Below are positions 1 to 5,884 of a DNA stretch of 7,847 nucleotides, one piece after another; positions within the stretch are counted from its first letter, which is position 1; each line of letters starts with the position of its first letter. The position numbers were made by a program, and so were the translations under genes. This DNA is from Bacillota bacterium (GTDB taxonomy: Bacteria; Bacillota_I; Bacilli_A; RFN20; CAG-826): positions 1-7,847 of the forward strand of contig JAEZUH010000022.1 of assembly GCA_023443485.1 (NCBI GenBank). The letters run 5' to 3'. A model generated the notes under the pieces. It was not told the origin of the DNA. It did no database searches and saw only the letters and a program-made list of their open reading frames with translations.

Positions 1-1199
1 GTATAGAATATTACCCCTGGTTCTATAAAAACAAAACAATAAAAGAACGTTCAAGAGTGTTGTTTTTTGCTCGAACTAAGAATTCAATTCCTGGCCGTTT
101 TAATTTTTTCTTTCATGAACACTGTCCTGACATTTTTGACGAAATCTTTTGTTCTTCGGGAGGTTATGTTGCTTATCCCTCCTCCTTGATGATGGGCTTT
201 TCTAAATCCACATATTTTTCTTCTGATTTGGATTTGCTTAATGAAACAGTTGATGGCTTAAGAAAGGTTGATTTATTGGGTAGCGAATCAATTAATTTAC
301 CAACGAATATTGTTTCTGGCCATTATAGTCAAACTTCTCAAAACGGAGTTATTTTTCGACCTTTTCCAGCGACTCTTTTCAAGGGTGAAAAGCCTCACTC
401 CCTTGATGAAATTGTCATATCAACAAAAATGGCTAAGTCTCTTTTTGGAAATCTAAATATTATCAACAAAAATATTTATATTGCCTTTACATCTGTAGAA
501 AAAATCAACCAAAATGGAAGTCTTATTCGCGACTTTGTTTTTAGTGAAGTAAAAGTTATAGGACTTGTGGAATCCTCTAAAGCAGTTATATACCATGATT
601 CATATTGGCCGATCGGATTTTTTCAATCACGATTGTCAGTCAGTTGTTTTGATTTGCAAGTTGATACAATTGCTTATAACGTCAAAGATTCTTCAAAATG
701 CGATCGCTCAATAAAACTTCTCTCGCGAGCCTTTCCTCAGTATTCAATAGTCAACCCTCTCGAAAAAATAAATCAGAGCGTTGATCAAATCTGTCGTTAT
801 ATAGAAATTGCTTTGGCGGTCTTTTCGGTTATTTCTTTAGTTATCTCCATTCTTCTATTGACGATATCAAATTATCTTCATATTTATGAAAACAAGAGAG
901 ATATTGGCCTCGCATTGTGTCTGGGAGCCAACAAAAAAGAAGCTAAAAAGTTTTTGTATTTTCATAGCATATTGACTGGATTAATCTCATTTGGACTATC
1001 AGCAATTGAACTGATTATTATCAATTTCATCCTCAATCGAGAGATATCATTTTTCATACAACTCGAGTTTGAGTTCTCAGTTAATCCTCTTAGTCTCCTC
1101 TATATGTTCGTGGTTTTCTTTTTCGTTTCGATGCTTTCCACATTTTTTATTGCTAAAAAAGTGGCTTCATTATCACCATTAGAAGGTTTAAAGAGTTAA
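1..1199 (+). CDS. FtsX/MacB-type ABC transporter permease, C-terminal part (5' partial)
   Basis: This is the C-terminal part of an integral membrane ABC transporter permease. The reading frame (codons from nt 3) has no stop back to the left edge, so the gene starts outside the window; the GTG at 57 is an internal valine codon, not a supported start. The visible part begins with roughly 260 residues of presumably extracytoplasmic domain, including a MacB-like stretch near nt 384-449 (GEKPHSLDEIVIS then K-AKSLFG). Three hydrophobic helices follow at about nt 804-875, 966-1037 and 1095-1157. Between the first two lies the typical FtsX cytoplasmic signature, ENKRDIGLALCLGA at nt 888-929, and the protein ends in the usual SPLEGLKS tail. 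In low-GC Gram-positives such permeases often pair with, or are fused to, a LolD/MacB-like ATPase, which would lie upstream and is not visible. Substrate is unknown; lipoprotein, peptide or antimicrobial export are all possible. The family call is firm, the role is not. Confidence 0.85.
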   Translation, partial: IEYYPWFYKNKTIKERSRVLFFARTKNSIPGRFNFFFHEHCPDIFDEIFCSSGGYVAYPSSLMMGFSKSTYFSSDLDLLNETVDGLRKVDLLGSESINLPTNIVSGHYSQTSQNGVIFRPFPATLFKGEKPHSLDEIVISTKMAKSLFGNLNIINKNIYIAFTSVEKINQNGSLIRDFVFSEVKVIGLVESSKAVIYHDSYWPIGFFQSRLSVSCFDLQVDTIAYNVKDSSKCDRSIKLLSRAFPQYSIVNPLEKINQSVDQICRYIEIALAVFSVISLVISILLLTISNYLHIYENKRDIGLALCLGANKKEAKKFLYFHSILTGLISFGLSAIELIIINFILNREISFFIQLEFEFSVNPLSLLYMFVVFFFVSMLSTFFIAKKVASLSPLEGLKS

Positions 1200-1207
1200 A
1201 GATGACT

Positions 1208-1235
1208 TTGTTTTTCTTTTACACGCGTATATAAT
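1208..1235 (+). promoter_or_regulatory. Sigma-A-like promoter for ychF-ispF
   Basis: A perfect -10 box TATAAT lies at 1230-1235, with a partial -35 match TTGTTT at 1208-1213 and a 16-bp spacer. Transcription would start near 1242, about 20 nt before the ychF ATG. The -10 sits inside the palindrome GTATAT-A-ATATAC (1227-1239). The assignment rests on consensus matching only. Confidence 0.6.
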
Positions 1236-1258
1236 ATACACGCTATTAGTGAGTGTAT
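1220..1258. repeat. Overlapping direct and inverted repeats at the ychF promoter
   Basis: Three small symmetric elements overlap here. TACACGC occurs twice, at 1220-1226 and 1237-1243, 17 bp apart start to start and bracketing the -10 box. GTATAT and ATATAC (1227-1239) form a palindrome around a single central base. ATACAC (1236-1241) and GTGTAT (1253-1258) form a 6-bp inverted repeat with an 11-nt loop, reaching into the predicted leader. They could be operator half-sites, or chance in AT-rich DNA. Confidence 0.35.
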
Positions 1259-1264
1259 TGAATT

Positions 1265-2383
1265 ATGGGTTTAAAAGCAGGAATTGTCGGTTTGCCAAAT
1301 GTTGGAAAATCAACTCTTTTTAACGCTATTACTAATTCTCATGTTGAAGCAGCCAACTATCCTTTCGCAACGATTAATCCCAACACTGGAGTAGTCGCAG
1401 TGCCGGACGATCGATTAGACTTTTTAACCAACTTATTTAAACCTTTAAAAAGAGTACCTGCCACTATTGAATTCTATGACATAGCTGGTTTAGTCCGTGG
1501 AGCCTCAAAAGGTGAAGGATTGGGCAACCAATTTCTCTCGCACATTCGTGAGTGTGATGCAATTGTAGAAGTAGTACGATGCTTTGAAGATCCAGATATT
1601 GTCCACGTTGAGACAAGCGTTGATCCAATTCGTGATATTGAGATTATCAATCTCGAACTTGTCATGGCGGACTTTGAAACTGTAAATAAAAGAATAGAAA
1701 AAATTGAAAATAAGGCCCGTATTCTAAAAGATAAGGATTCTATTTTTGAAATGGGTGTCTTGACTTTAATTAAAAACGCTCTTGAACAAGGGCTTCCTGC
1801 TCGCAGTGTTCCTCTTAATGAGGAACAGGAATTACTATGTCGTAATAATTTCCACTTCTTAACCAAAAAACCCATTATCTATGTCGCAAATGTCAGCGAA
1901 ATGGATTTAGCGAACCCATCGGGCTCTGCTTTTTACCAATTGGTGGTTGAACACGCTCACAAAGAAGGAAATGAAGTCATTCCTGTCTCTTGCCAAATTG
2001 AAAGTGAAATTTCCACTTTATCAAAAGAAGAACAAGAAATGTTATTACAAGATTTAAGTATTCACGAATCAGGTTTGGCTCGACTCATAAGAGCTACTTA
2101 TAGACTCCTTAATCTATCGACATTTTTTACCGTTGGAGCAGATGAATGCCGCGCTTGGACATTCCAAAATGGAATGTCAGCACCAGAATGCGCCGGCATT
2201 ATCCATACTGACTTTCAGAGAGGATTTATTTGTGCGGAAGTTTATGCTTACGATGATATTCATTCTCTTGGAAGCGAAAACGCTGTCAAAGAAGCGGGCA
2301 AATTGAAAACCCAAGGAAAAGGATATTTTCCAAAGGATGGTGACATTATGTTTTTTAAATTCAATGTCTCAGGGAAAAAATAA
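1265..2383 (+). CDS. ychF: Redox-regulated ATPase/GTPase YchF (Obg-family, OLA1-like)
   Basis: YchF is a cytosolic P-loop NTPase of the Obg family (OLA1 in eukaryotes). It prefers ATP, binds ribosomes, and is linked to translation and oxidative-stress responses. The 372-residue product matches the family's usual length of about 365. Visible motifs are the P-loop GLPNVGKST (residues 9-17), the switch II region starting DIAGLVRGASKGEGLGNQF (72-90), and NVSE (209-212), which replaces the GTP-specifying NKxD and explains the relaxed nucleotide choice. A helical, probably coiled-coil insert spans about 128-190, and a C-terminal TGS domain about 286-369 (core AWTFQNGMSAP, then IHTDFQRGF). The ATG start gives the standard MGLKAGIVGLPNVGKST N-terminus. 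Only a weak AGTGAG (1248-1253) stands upstream as a ribosome-binding candidate. It is the first gene after the promoter at 1208-1235 and lies 1 nt before ispF. Identification is firm. Confidence 0.97.
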   Translation: MGLKAGIVGLPNVGKSTLFNAITNSHVEAANYPFATINPNTGVVAVPDDRLDFLTNLFKPLKRVPATIEFYDIAGLVRGASKGEGLGNQFLSHIRECDAIVEVVRCFEDPDIVHVETSVDPIRDIEIINLELVMADFETVNKRIEKIENKARILKDKDSIFEMGVLTLIKNALEQGLPARSVPLNEEQELLCRNNFHFLTKKPIIYVANVSEMDLANPSGSAFYQLVVEHAHKEGNEVIPVSCQIESEISTLSKEEQEMLLQDLSIHESGLARLIRATYRLLNLSTFFTVGADECRAWTFQNGMSAPECAGIIHTDFQRGFICAEVYAYDDIHSLGSENAVKEAGKLKTQGKGYFPKDGDIMFFKFNVSGKK

Positions 2384-2384
2384 T

Positions 2385-2858
2385 ATGAAGATCGGTTTTG
2401 CAAGTGACATTCATCAGTTAATTCCAAATCGGAAACTAATCCTTGCGGGAGTAATAGTGCCAGCACCTTTTGGCGAGCTTGCTCATTCGGATGGAGATGT
2501 AGTTTTTCACGCGATTTCTGAAGCTATTTTAGGGGCTTTGGCTCTCGGTGATTTGGGCGATCATTTTCCAACCTCAGATTCAAAATATAAAGACATCGAT
2601 AGTGCAAAACTTGTCTCTCATGTCGTAAAACTAATGAAGAATCTCGGTTATTCTGTGGGAAATGTTGATGTTTCAATTCGTTTGGAAGAACCCAAACTTA
2701 AAGACTATAAGATTGCTATGAGAAGTAATATTGCTAGTTTGCTTAACATTGATATTTCATGTGTTTCAGTTAAAGTTGGAACGAATGAAAAAATGGATTC
2801 AATTGGTCAAAAAAAGGCCGTTCAAGCAGATGCAATCGTATTATTGGAGGGGAAATAA
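2385..2858 (+). CDS. ispF: 2-C-methyl-D-erythritol 2,4-cyclodiphosphate synthase (IspF)
   Basis: IspF cyclises CDP-methylerythritol 2-phosphate to MEcPP and CMP, the fifth step of the MEP isoprenoid pathway, as a cytosolic homotrimer. I chose the ATG at 2385, 1 nt after the ychF stop: it gives 157 residues, the usual family size, and begins at the conserved MKIGFASDIH. The frame is open further upstream to an ATG at 2337, but that would add 16 unrelated residues inside ychF. The divalent-metal ligands are present as D8, H10 and H42; the AHSDGD loop (33-38) and the GDLGDHFPTSD stretch match well, as does GNVDVSI. The C-terminal motif, usually ATTTEKLGFTG, is replaced by VGTNEKMDSIG, so part of the substrate-phosphate loop differs. 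AGGG at 2371-2374 is a possible ribosome-binding site 10 nt ahead; coupling to ychF translation is likely. Family call firm; activity inferred. Confidence 0.93.
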   Translation: MKIGFASDIHQLIPNRKLILAGVIVPAPFGELAHSDGDVVFHAISEAILGALALGDLGDHFPTSDSKYKDIDSAKLVSHVVKLMKNLGYSVGNVDVSIRLEEPKLKDYKIAMRSNIASLLNIDISCVSVKVGTNEKMDSIGQKKAVQADAIVLLEGK

Positions 2859-2859
2859 C

Positions 2860-2887
2860 TTGTCTTATACTTTTCCATAAGTATAAT
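2860..2887 (+). promoter_or_regulatory. Sigma-A-like promoter for the argS operon
   Basis: A perfect -10 box TATAAT at 2882-2887 is preceded by TTGTCT at 2860-2865 with a 16-bp spacer. Transcription would start near 2893-2895, leaving a leader of only about 8 nt before the argS ATG, with no room for a Shine-Dalgarno sequence or a T-box. If this is the main promoter, argS is translated almost leaderless. Upstream read-through from ychF-ispF is also possible because no terminator separates them. Confidence 0.6.
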
Positions 2888-2902
2888 AAAGTGTCAAGTA
2901 TA
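2865..2902. repeat. Three copies of a 7-mer (AAGTATA) over the argS promoter
   Basis: AAGTATA occurs at 2879-2885 and 2896-2902 in direct orientation, 17 bp apart start to start. A third copy lies inverted as TATACTT at 2866-2872. The first pair forms an 8-bp perfect inverted repeat, TTATACTT (2865-2872) and AAGTATAA (2879-2886), with a 6-nt loop. The copies lie in the spacer, overlap the -10, and reach the start codon, positions expected of an operator. It could also be chance in AT-rich DNA; no T-run follows that would make it a terminator. Confidence 0.4.
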
Positions 2903-4521
2903 TGAATATTGAACAAATACTAAAAGATAAGATTCAAAAGGCTCTCAATGACTTAGGTCAATCGGTTTCTCTTGAGGAAATTGTTATTGAACACGGCAGA
3001 GACGCCGCTCATGGCGACTATGCTTCGAACATCGCCATGAAAAAAAGTCGTCTTTTTGGAAAGTCTCCTCGAGAAGTTGCTCAAGCAATTATTGATATAC
3101 TCGATATGGAGAGTATTGAAAAAGTCGAAATTGCTGGACCTGGTTTTATCAATTTCTTTATCAAAAACAATTCTCTTCAAGCCGTTATTTCTAAGATTGC
3201 TGAACAAGGCGATAATTATGGAAAAGGTGAATCAAAAAATAAGAAAATTAATGTTGAATTTGTAAGTGCAAATCCAACTGGTGAACTCCATGTTGGCCAC
3301 GCTCGCGGGGCCGCAATCGGAGATTCGATCTGTCGAATTTTGTCCTTTGCTGGTTATCAAGTTACTCGTGAGTACTATATCAATGATGCTGGTAATCAAA
3401 TCGATCACCTTGCTGAATCCATTCAAGCTCGTTATCAACAACAATTAGGAATAGATACGCCGATGCCAGAAGATGGCTACCATGGTGAAGATATTAAACA
3501 TATCGCTTCGCAAATTATCAAAGAAGTTGGCAATAAAGCTTTGAATATGGATGATCCTATTTCCTATTTTAAACAACGCGGAATGGCGCTTGAACTAGAT
3601 AGAATAAAAGAAGATTTACGCGATTTTGGAATTGTTTTTGATATCTTTTCAAGCGAATTGAAAATTCGTGGCAATGGCGCCATAGAAAAAGAAATTGAAT
3701 TTTTAAAGCCTAATATTTTTCAGGATGGAAATGCTTTGGTTTTAAAAACAACAAAATATCTCGATGACAAAGACCGCGTTATTAAAAAGAGCGATGGGCA
3801 ATATACTTATTTCATGCCAGATATCGTCTATCATGTTGATAAATTGTCTCGTGGATATGATTTGCTAATCGATGTTCTCGGTGCCGATCATCATGGCTAT
3901 ATCAATCGTATGAAAAGTGCATTAATGATGCATGGATATTCGGCTGATGTTTTAGAAATTGAACTCATTCAAATGGTAAGAATTATTAAAGATGGTGTTG
4001 AAATTAAGGCTTCTAAAAGAACTGGAAATGCCATCACATTGAGAGAATTGTTCGAAGAAGTCGGTGTTGATTCTACTCGTTATCTCTTTGCTATGCGCGC
4101 AAGCACAGGCCATCTCGATTTTGATATGGACCTAGCGGTTGAACAAAGCGCGAACAATCCTGTCTACTATGCTCAATATGCTCATGCGCGACTGAATTCG
4201 ATTTTAGAACAAGGGAAGGATATCGCTCTCGATTTATCGGGAGAAAAACTTGAAGCGGAGAGTGAAACAGCCTTATTAAAGCAACTCTTCCAATTTCAAA
4301 GTGTCGTTCAGGATGCCGCAAAAGAAAGAGCCCCATACAAGATTACTAACTACATTCATGATTTAGCAGAAAGTATTCATCACTTCTATACCGAATGTAG
4401 AGTAATAGATTTTGAGAACCTCGCGGTTAGCGGTTCTCGCTTAGCACTTTGCTTAGCAAGCAAACAAGTATTAAAAAACGCCCTCAAATTAGTCGGTGTT
4501 AGTGCTCCCCAAAAAATGTAA
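2902..4521 (+). CDS. argS: Arginyl-tRNA synthetase
   Basis: ArgRS is a cytosolic class Ia synthetase that attaches arginine to tRNA-Arg using ATP. At 539 residues it is near the family's usual 550-580. Domains in order: the N-terminal ArgRS-specific tRNA-binding domain (about 1-95, with HGDYASNIAM and AGPGFINFF); the Rossmann catalytic core with SANPTGELHVGHARGA, in which HVGH (130-133) is the HIGH signature; the second signature KASKRTG starting at K369, with alanine where many bacterial enzymes have methionine; and the C-terminal DALR anticodon-binding domain ending in the family-typical LKLVGVSAPQKM. The ATG at 2902 has no convincing Shine-Dalgarno and follows a promoter by about 15 nt. 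It heads the argS-rpoE-nrnA-cysQ run; argS next to rpoE also occurs in some other Bacillota, as far as I recall. Identification is firm. Confidence 0.97.
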   Translation: MNIEQILKDKIQKALNDLGQSVSLEEIVIEHGRDAAHGDYASNIAMKKSRLFGKSPREVAQAIIDILDMESIEKVEIAGPGFINFFIKNNSLQAVISKIAEQGDNYGKGESKNKKINVEFVSANPTGELHVGHARGAAIGDSICRILSFAGYQVTREYYINDAGNQIDHLAESIQARYQQQLGIDTPMPEDGYHGEDIKHIASQIIKEVGNKALNMDDPISYFKQRGMALELDRIKEDLRDFGIVFDIFSSELKIRGNGAIEKEIEFLKPNIFQDGNALVLKTTKYLDDKDRVIKKSDGQYTYFMPDIVYHVDKLSRGYDLLIDVLGADHHGYINRMKSALMMHGYSADVLEIELIQMVRIIKDGVEIKASKRTGNAITLRELFEEVGVDSTRYLFAMRASTGHLDFDMDLAVEQSANNPVYYAQYAHARLNSILEQGKDIALDLSGEKLEAESETALLKQLFQFQSVVQDAAKERAPYKITNYIHDLAESIHHFYTECRVIDFENLAVSGSRLALCLASKQVLKNALKLVGVSAPQKM

Positions 4522-4533
4522 AAGGAGAAGGAG
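4522..4533 (+). promoter_or_regulatory. Tandem Shine-Dalgarno sequence for rpoE
   Basis: AAGGAG is repeated directly at 4522-4527 and 4528-4533, ending 11 nt and 5 nt before the rpoE ATG. The two copies start right behind the argS stop codon. It is the strongest ribosome-binding site in the window and suggests rpoE is made in excess over argS from the same message. Confidence 0.75.
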
Positions 4534-4538
4534 AAAAT

Positions 4539-4922
4539 ATGCCAAAATCATTATTAGACCTCACTTATGAATTCATAAGTAGCCAAAGCGAGCCAGTTTC
4601 GTTCGCTGAAATTTGCGAATACATCGCAAAAGAATCCAATCTCACCAAAGAAGAATTGGATAAAAAAATCAGCCGTTTTTACACTAATTTAGTGTTGGAC
4701 GGAAGATTTGTCACCTTGGGTGAAAATACCTGGGATCTTCGCAGTCGTCACACCTTTGATAAAGTTCACATCGACATGAAAGATGTCTACAGCGATGTTG
4801 AAGCCGCTGATGATGACGAGGAAGAGGAAATCGAAGAAAAAGAATATAACGAAATATTCGAAGAGAAAAAAGTTGAAGAAGATTTACCCGCTGAGTCCGA
4901 AGAGGAAGTTGACGCCCTTTAA
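4539..4922 (+). CDS. rpoE: RNA polymerase delta subunit (RpoE)
   Basis: Delta is a Bacillota-specific RNA polymerase accessory subunit that promotes enzyme recycling, displaces nucleic acids and alters promoter selectivity and sensitivity to the initiating NTP. The 127-residue product has the folded HARE-HTH domain at about residues 1-75, with the family hallmark DGRFVTLGENTWDLRSR (54-70). A disordered, highly acidic tail follows: 23 of residues 86-127 are Asp or Glu, including DDDEEEE (91-97). Bacillus delta is about 173 residues, so this tail is roughly half the usual length. A tandem AAGGAG sits just upstream, and the stop codon shares a base with the nrnA start. In Bacillus rpoE is followed by pyrG; here nrnA takes that place. 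It should not be confused with the sigma-E factor of the same symbol in proteobacteria. Confidence 0.95.
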   Translation: MPKSLLDLTYEFISSQSEPVSFAEICEYIAKESNLTKEELDKKISRFYTNLVLDGRFVTLGENTWDLRSRHTFDKVHIDMKDVYSDVEAADDDEEEEIEEKEYNEIFEEKKVEEDLPAESEEEVDAL

Positions 4923-5878
4923 TGTTTGAAAAGATTCTAGAACAAATAATTAAGCATGATACGATAACCATCTTTGGTCATATCAATCCAGATGGAGATT
5001 GTTATGGTGCACAAATTGGATTACGGGATTCTCTTCGCTTAACTTTTCCTGACAAGACAATTAATGCCGTTGGTAGTGGTGTTCCAGCCTTCTTTTCCAA
5101 ACTTGGCACACTAGATCAAGTCGACAACGAAACAATTGCCAAGTCACTTGCTGTTTTAGTGGATGCAAATGATCTATCACGAATGGAAGATCAAAGAATC
5201 AGCCAGGCATCAGCTTGGATAAAAATTGATCATCATGTTGATAATGGCACTTTTACTGAAGGTTTCTTTGTTGTTAAAGAAGAAGCAAATTCGACATGCG
5301 AACTTGTCGCTGATTTTATCCTTGAAGCAAAACTAAAAATTAACAATGTTGTAGCGGATGCACTTTTTCTTGGAATTGTTACAGACACAGGAAGATTTCA
5401 ATATATTACTGACTATCCAAGAGCATTTCGACAAGTAGCTTGGTTATGTGAACAAGGCGCTGATCCAACTGAACTCAATCGCATTCTCAATATAACTGAA
5501 GAAAAATCCTTAGGCTTTAAAGGTTTTGTATTTTCGCACTATCAAAAAACCAAAGAAGGAGTAATCTATTTGTTAATAAACAAAGAACAACTCGCTACTT
5601 ATCATCTTTCCGCTAGTAAAGCTGGAAGCATGGTCAATTTGATTGGAAATATTAAAGGGTATCCCATTTGGGTATTCTTTGTTGAAAATGAAGATGGTAC
5701 AAATCATGTTGAATTTCGAAGCAACGGCCCCGCTGTTCAACCTATTGCTCTCAAATATGGTGGTGGTGGACATGCGCTTGCTGCAGGAGTTACTTTGCCA
5801 AATTCCGAATCTTCACTAATAGACCAAGTTATCGCCGACTTAAATCAGTCAATCCGAGATTTTAATAAGGAGAACTAA
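4922..5878 (+). CDS. nrnA: NrnA-type DHH/DHHA1 phosphoesterase (nanoRNase / pAp phosphatase)
   Basis: NrnA-family proteins are cytosolic, Mn-dependent enzymes that remove nucleotides from 2-5-mer RNAs; the Bacillus member also dephosphorylates 3',5'-pAp to AMP. The 318-residue product has the full two-domain layout. The DHH domain shows GHINPDGDCYG (19-29, ligands H20, D24, D26), VDAN (D81), DHH (103-105) and TDTGRF (D155). The DHHA1 domain ends with the substrate-binding GGGGH (280-284) after VEFRSNGP. There are no transmembrane helices or PAS/GGDEF domains, so it is not a GdpP-type c-di-AMP phosphodiesterase. Its ATG overlaps the rpoE stop as TAATG; AGAGGAAG at 4901-4908 is too distant for a strong site, so re-initiation after rpoE is likely. 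c-di-AMP or pApA hydrolysis cannot be excluded, since related stand-alone DHH proteins act on pApA. Confidence 0.9.
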   Translation: MFEKILEQIIKHDTITIFGHINPDGDCYGAQIGLRDSLRLTFPDKTINAVGSGVPAFFSKLGTLDQVDNETIAKSLAVLVDANDLSRMEDQRISQASAWIKIDHHVDNGTFTEGFFVVKEEANSTCELVADFILEAKLKINNVVADALFLGIVTDTGRFQYITDYPRAFRQVAWLCEQGADPTELNRILNITEEKSLGFKGFVFSHYQKTKEGVIYLLINKEQLATYHLSASKAGSMVNLIGNIKGYPIWVFFVENEDGTNHVEFRSNGPAVQPIALKYGGGGHALAAGVTLPNSESSLIDQVIADLNQSIRDFNKEN

Positions 5879-5884
5879 CAAGCT

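Noticed and set aside
1198..1220. Possible terminator after the permease gene (AAAG/CTTT then a T-rich run)
   Set aside because: The stem is only 4 bp of mostly A-T pairs, too weak to call; transcription of the permease may simply read through.
1474..1875. Long antisense open frame opposite ychF (133 codons)
   Set aside because: It is fully within ychF, has low-complexity Ser/Arg/Ile composition without recognisable motifs, and looks like a mirror of the sense codons.
2337..2384. Upstream in-frame ATG extending IspF by 16 residues
   Set aside because: The extension lies within ychF and has no match to the IspF N-terminus; the ATG at 2385 gives the family-standard start and length.
2865..2891. 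TTATACTT/AAGTATAA hairpin considered as a terminator of ychF-ispF
   Set aside because: The stem is almost all A-T, no T-run follows, and it coincides with a good promoter, so a regulatory reading is better.
2859..2901. T-box or other riboswitch leader for argS
   Set aside because: The whole gap is 43 nt and the predicted leader about 8 nt, far too short for a T-box.
4414..4438. GAGAACC / GGTTCTC 7-bp inverted repeat with an 11-nt loop
   Set aside because: It lies inside the argS DALR domain, is not followed by a T-run, and the encoded residues fit the family, so it is probably coincidental coding sequence.
4922..5878. GdpP-type c-di-AMP phosphodiesterase
   Set aside because: There are no transmembrane, PAS or degenerate GGDEF segments; length and motifs match stand-alone NrnA.
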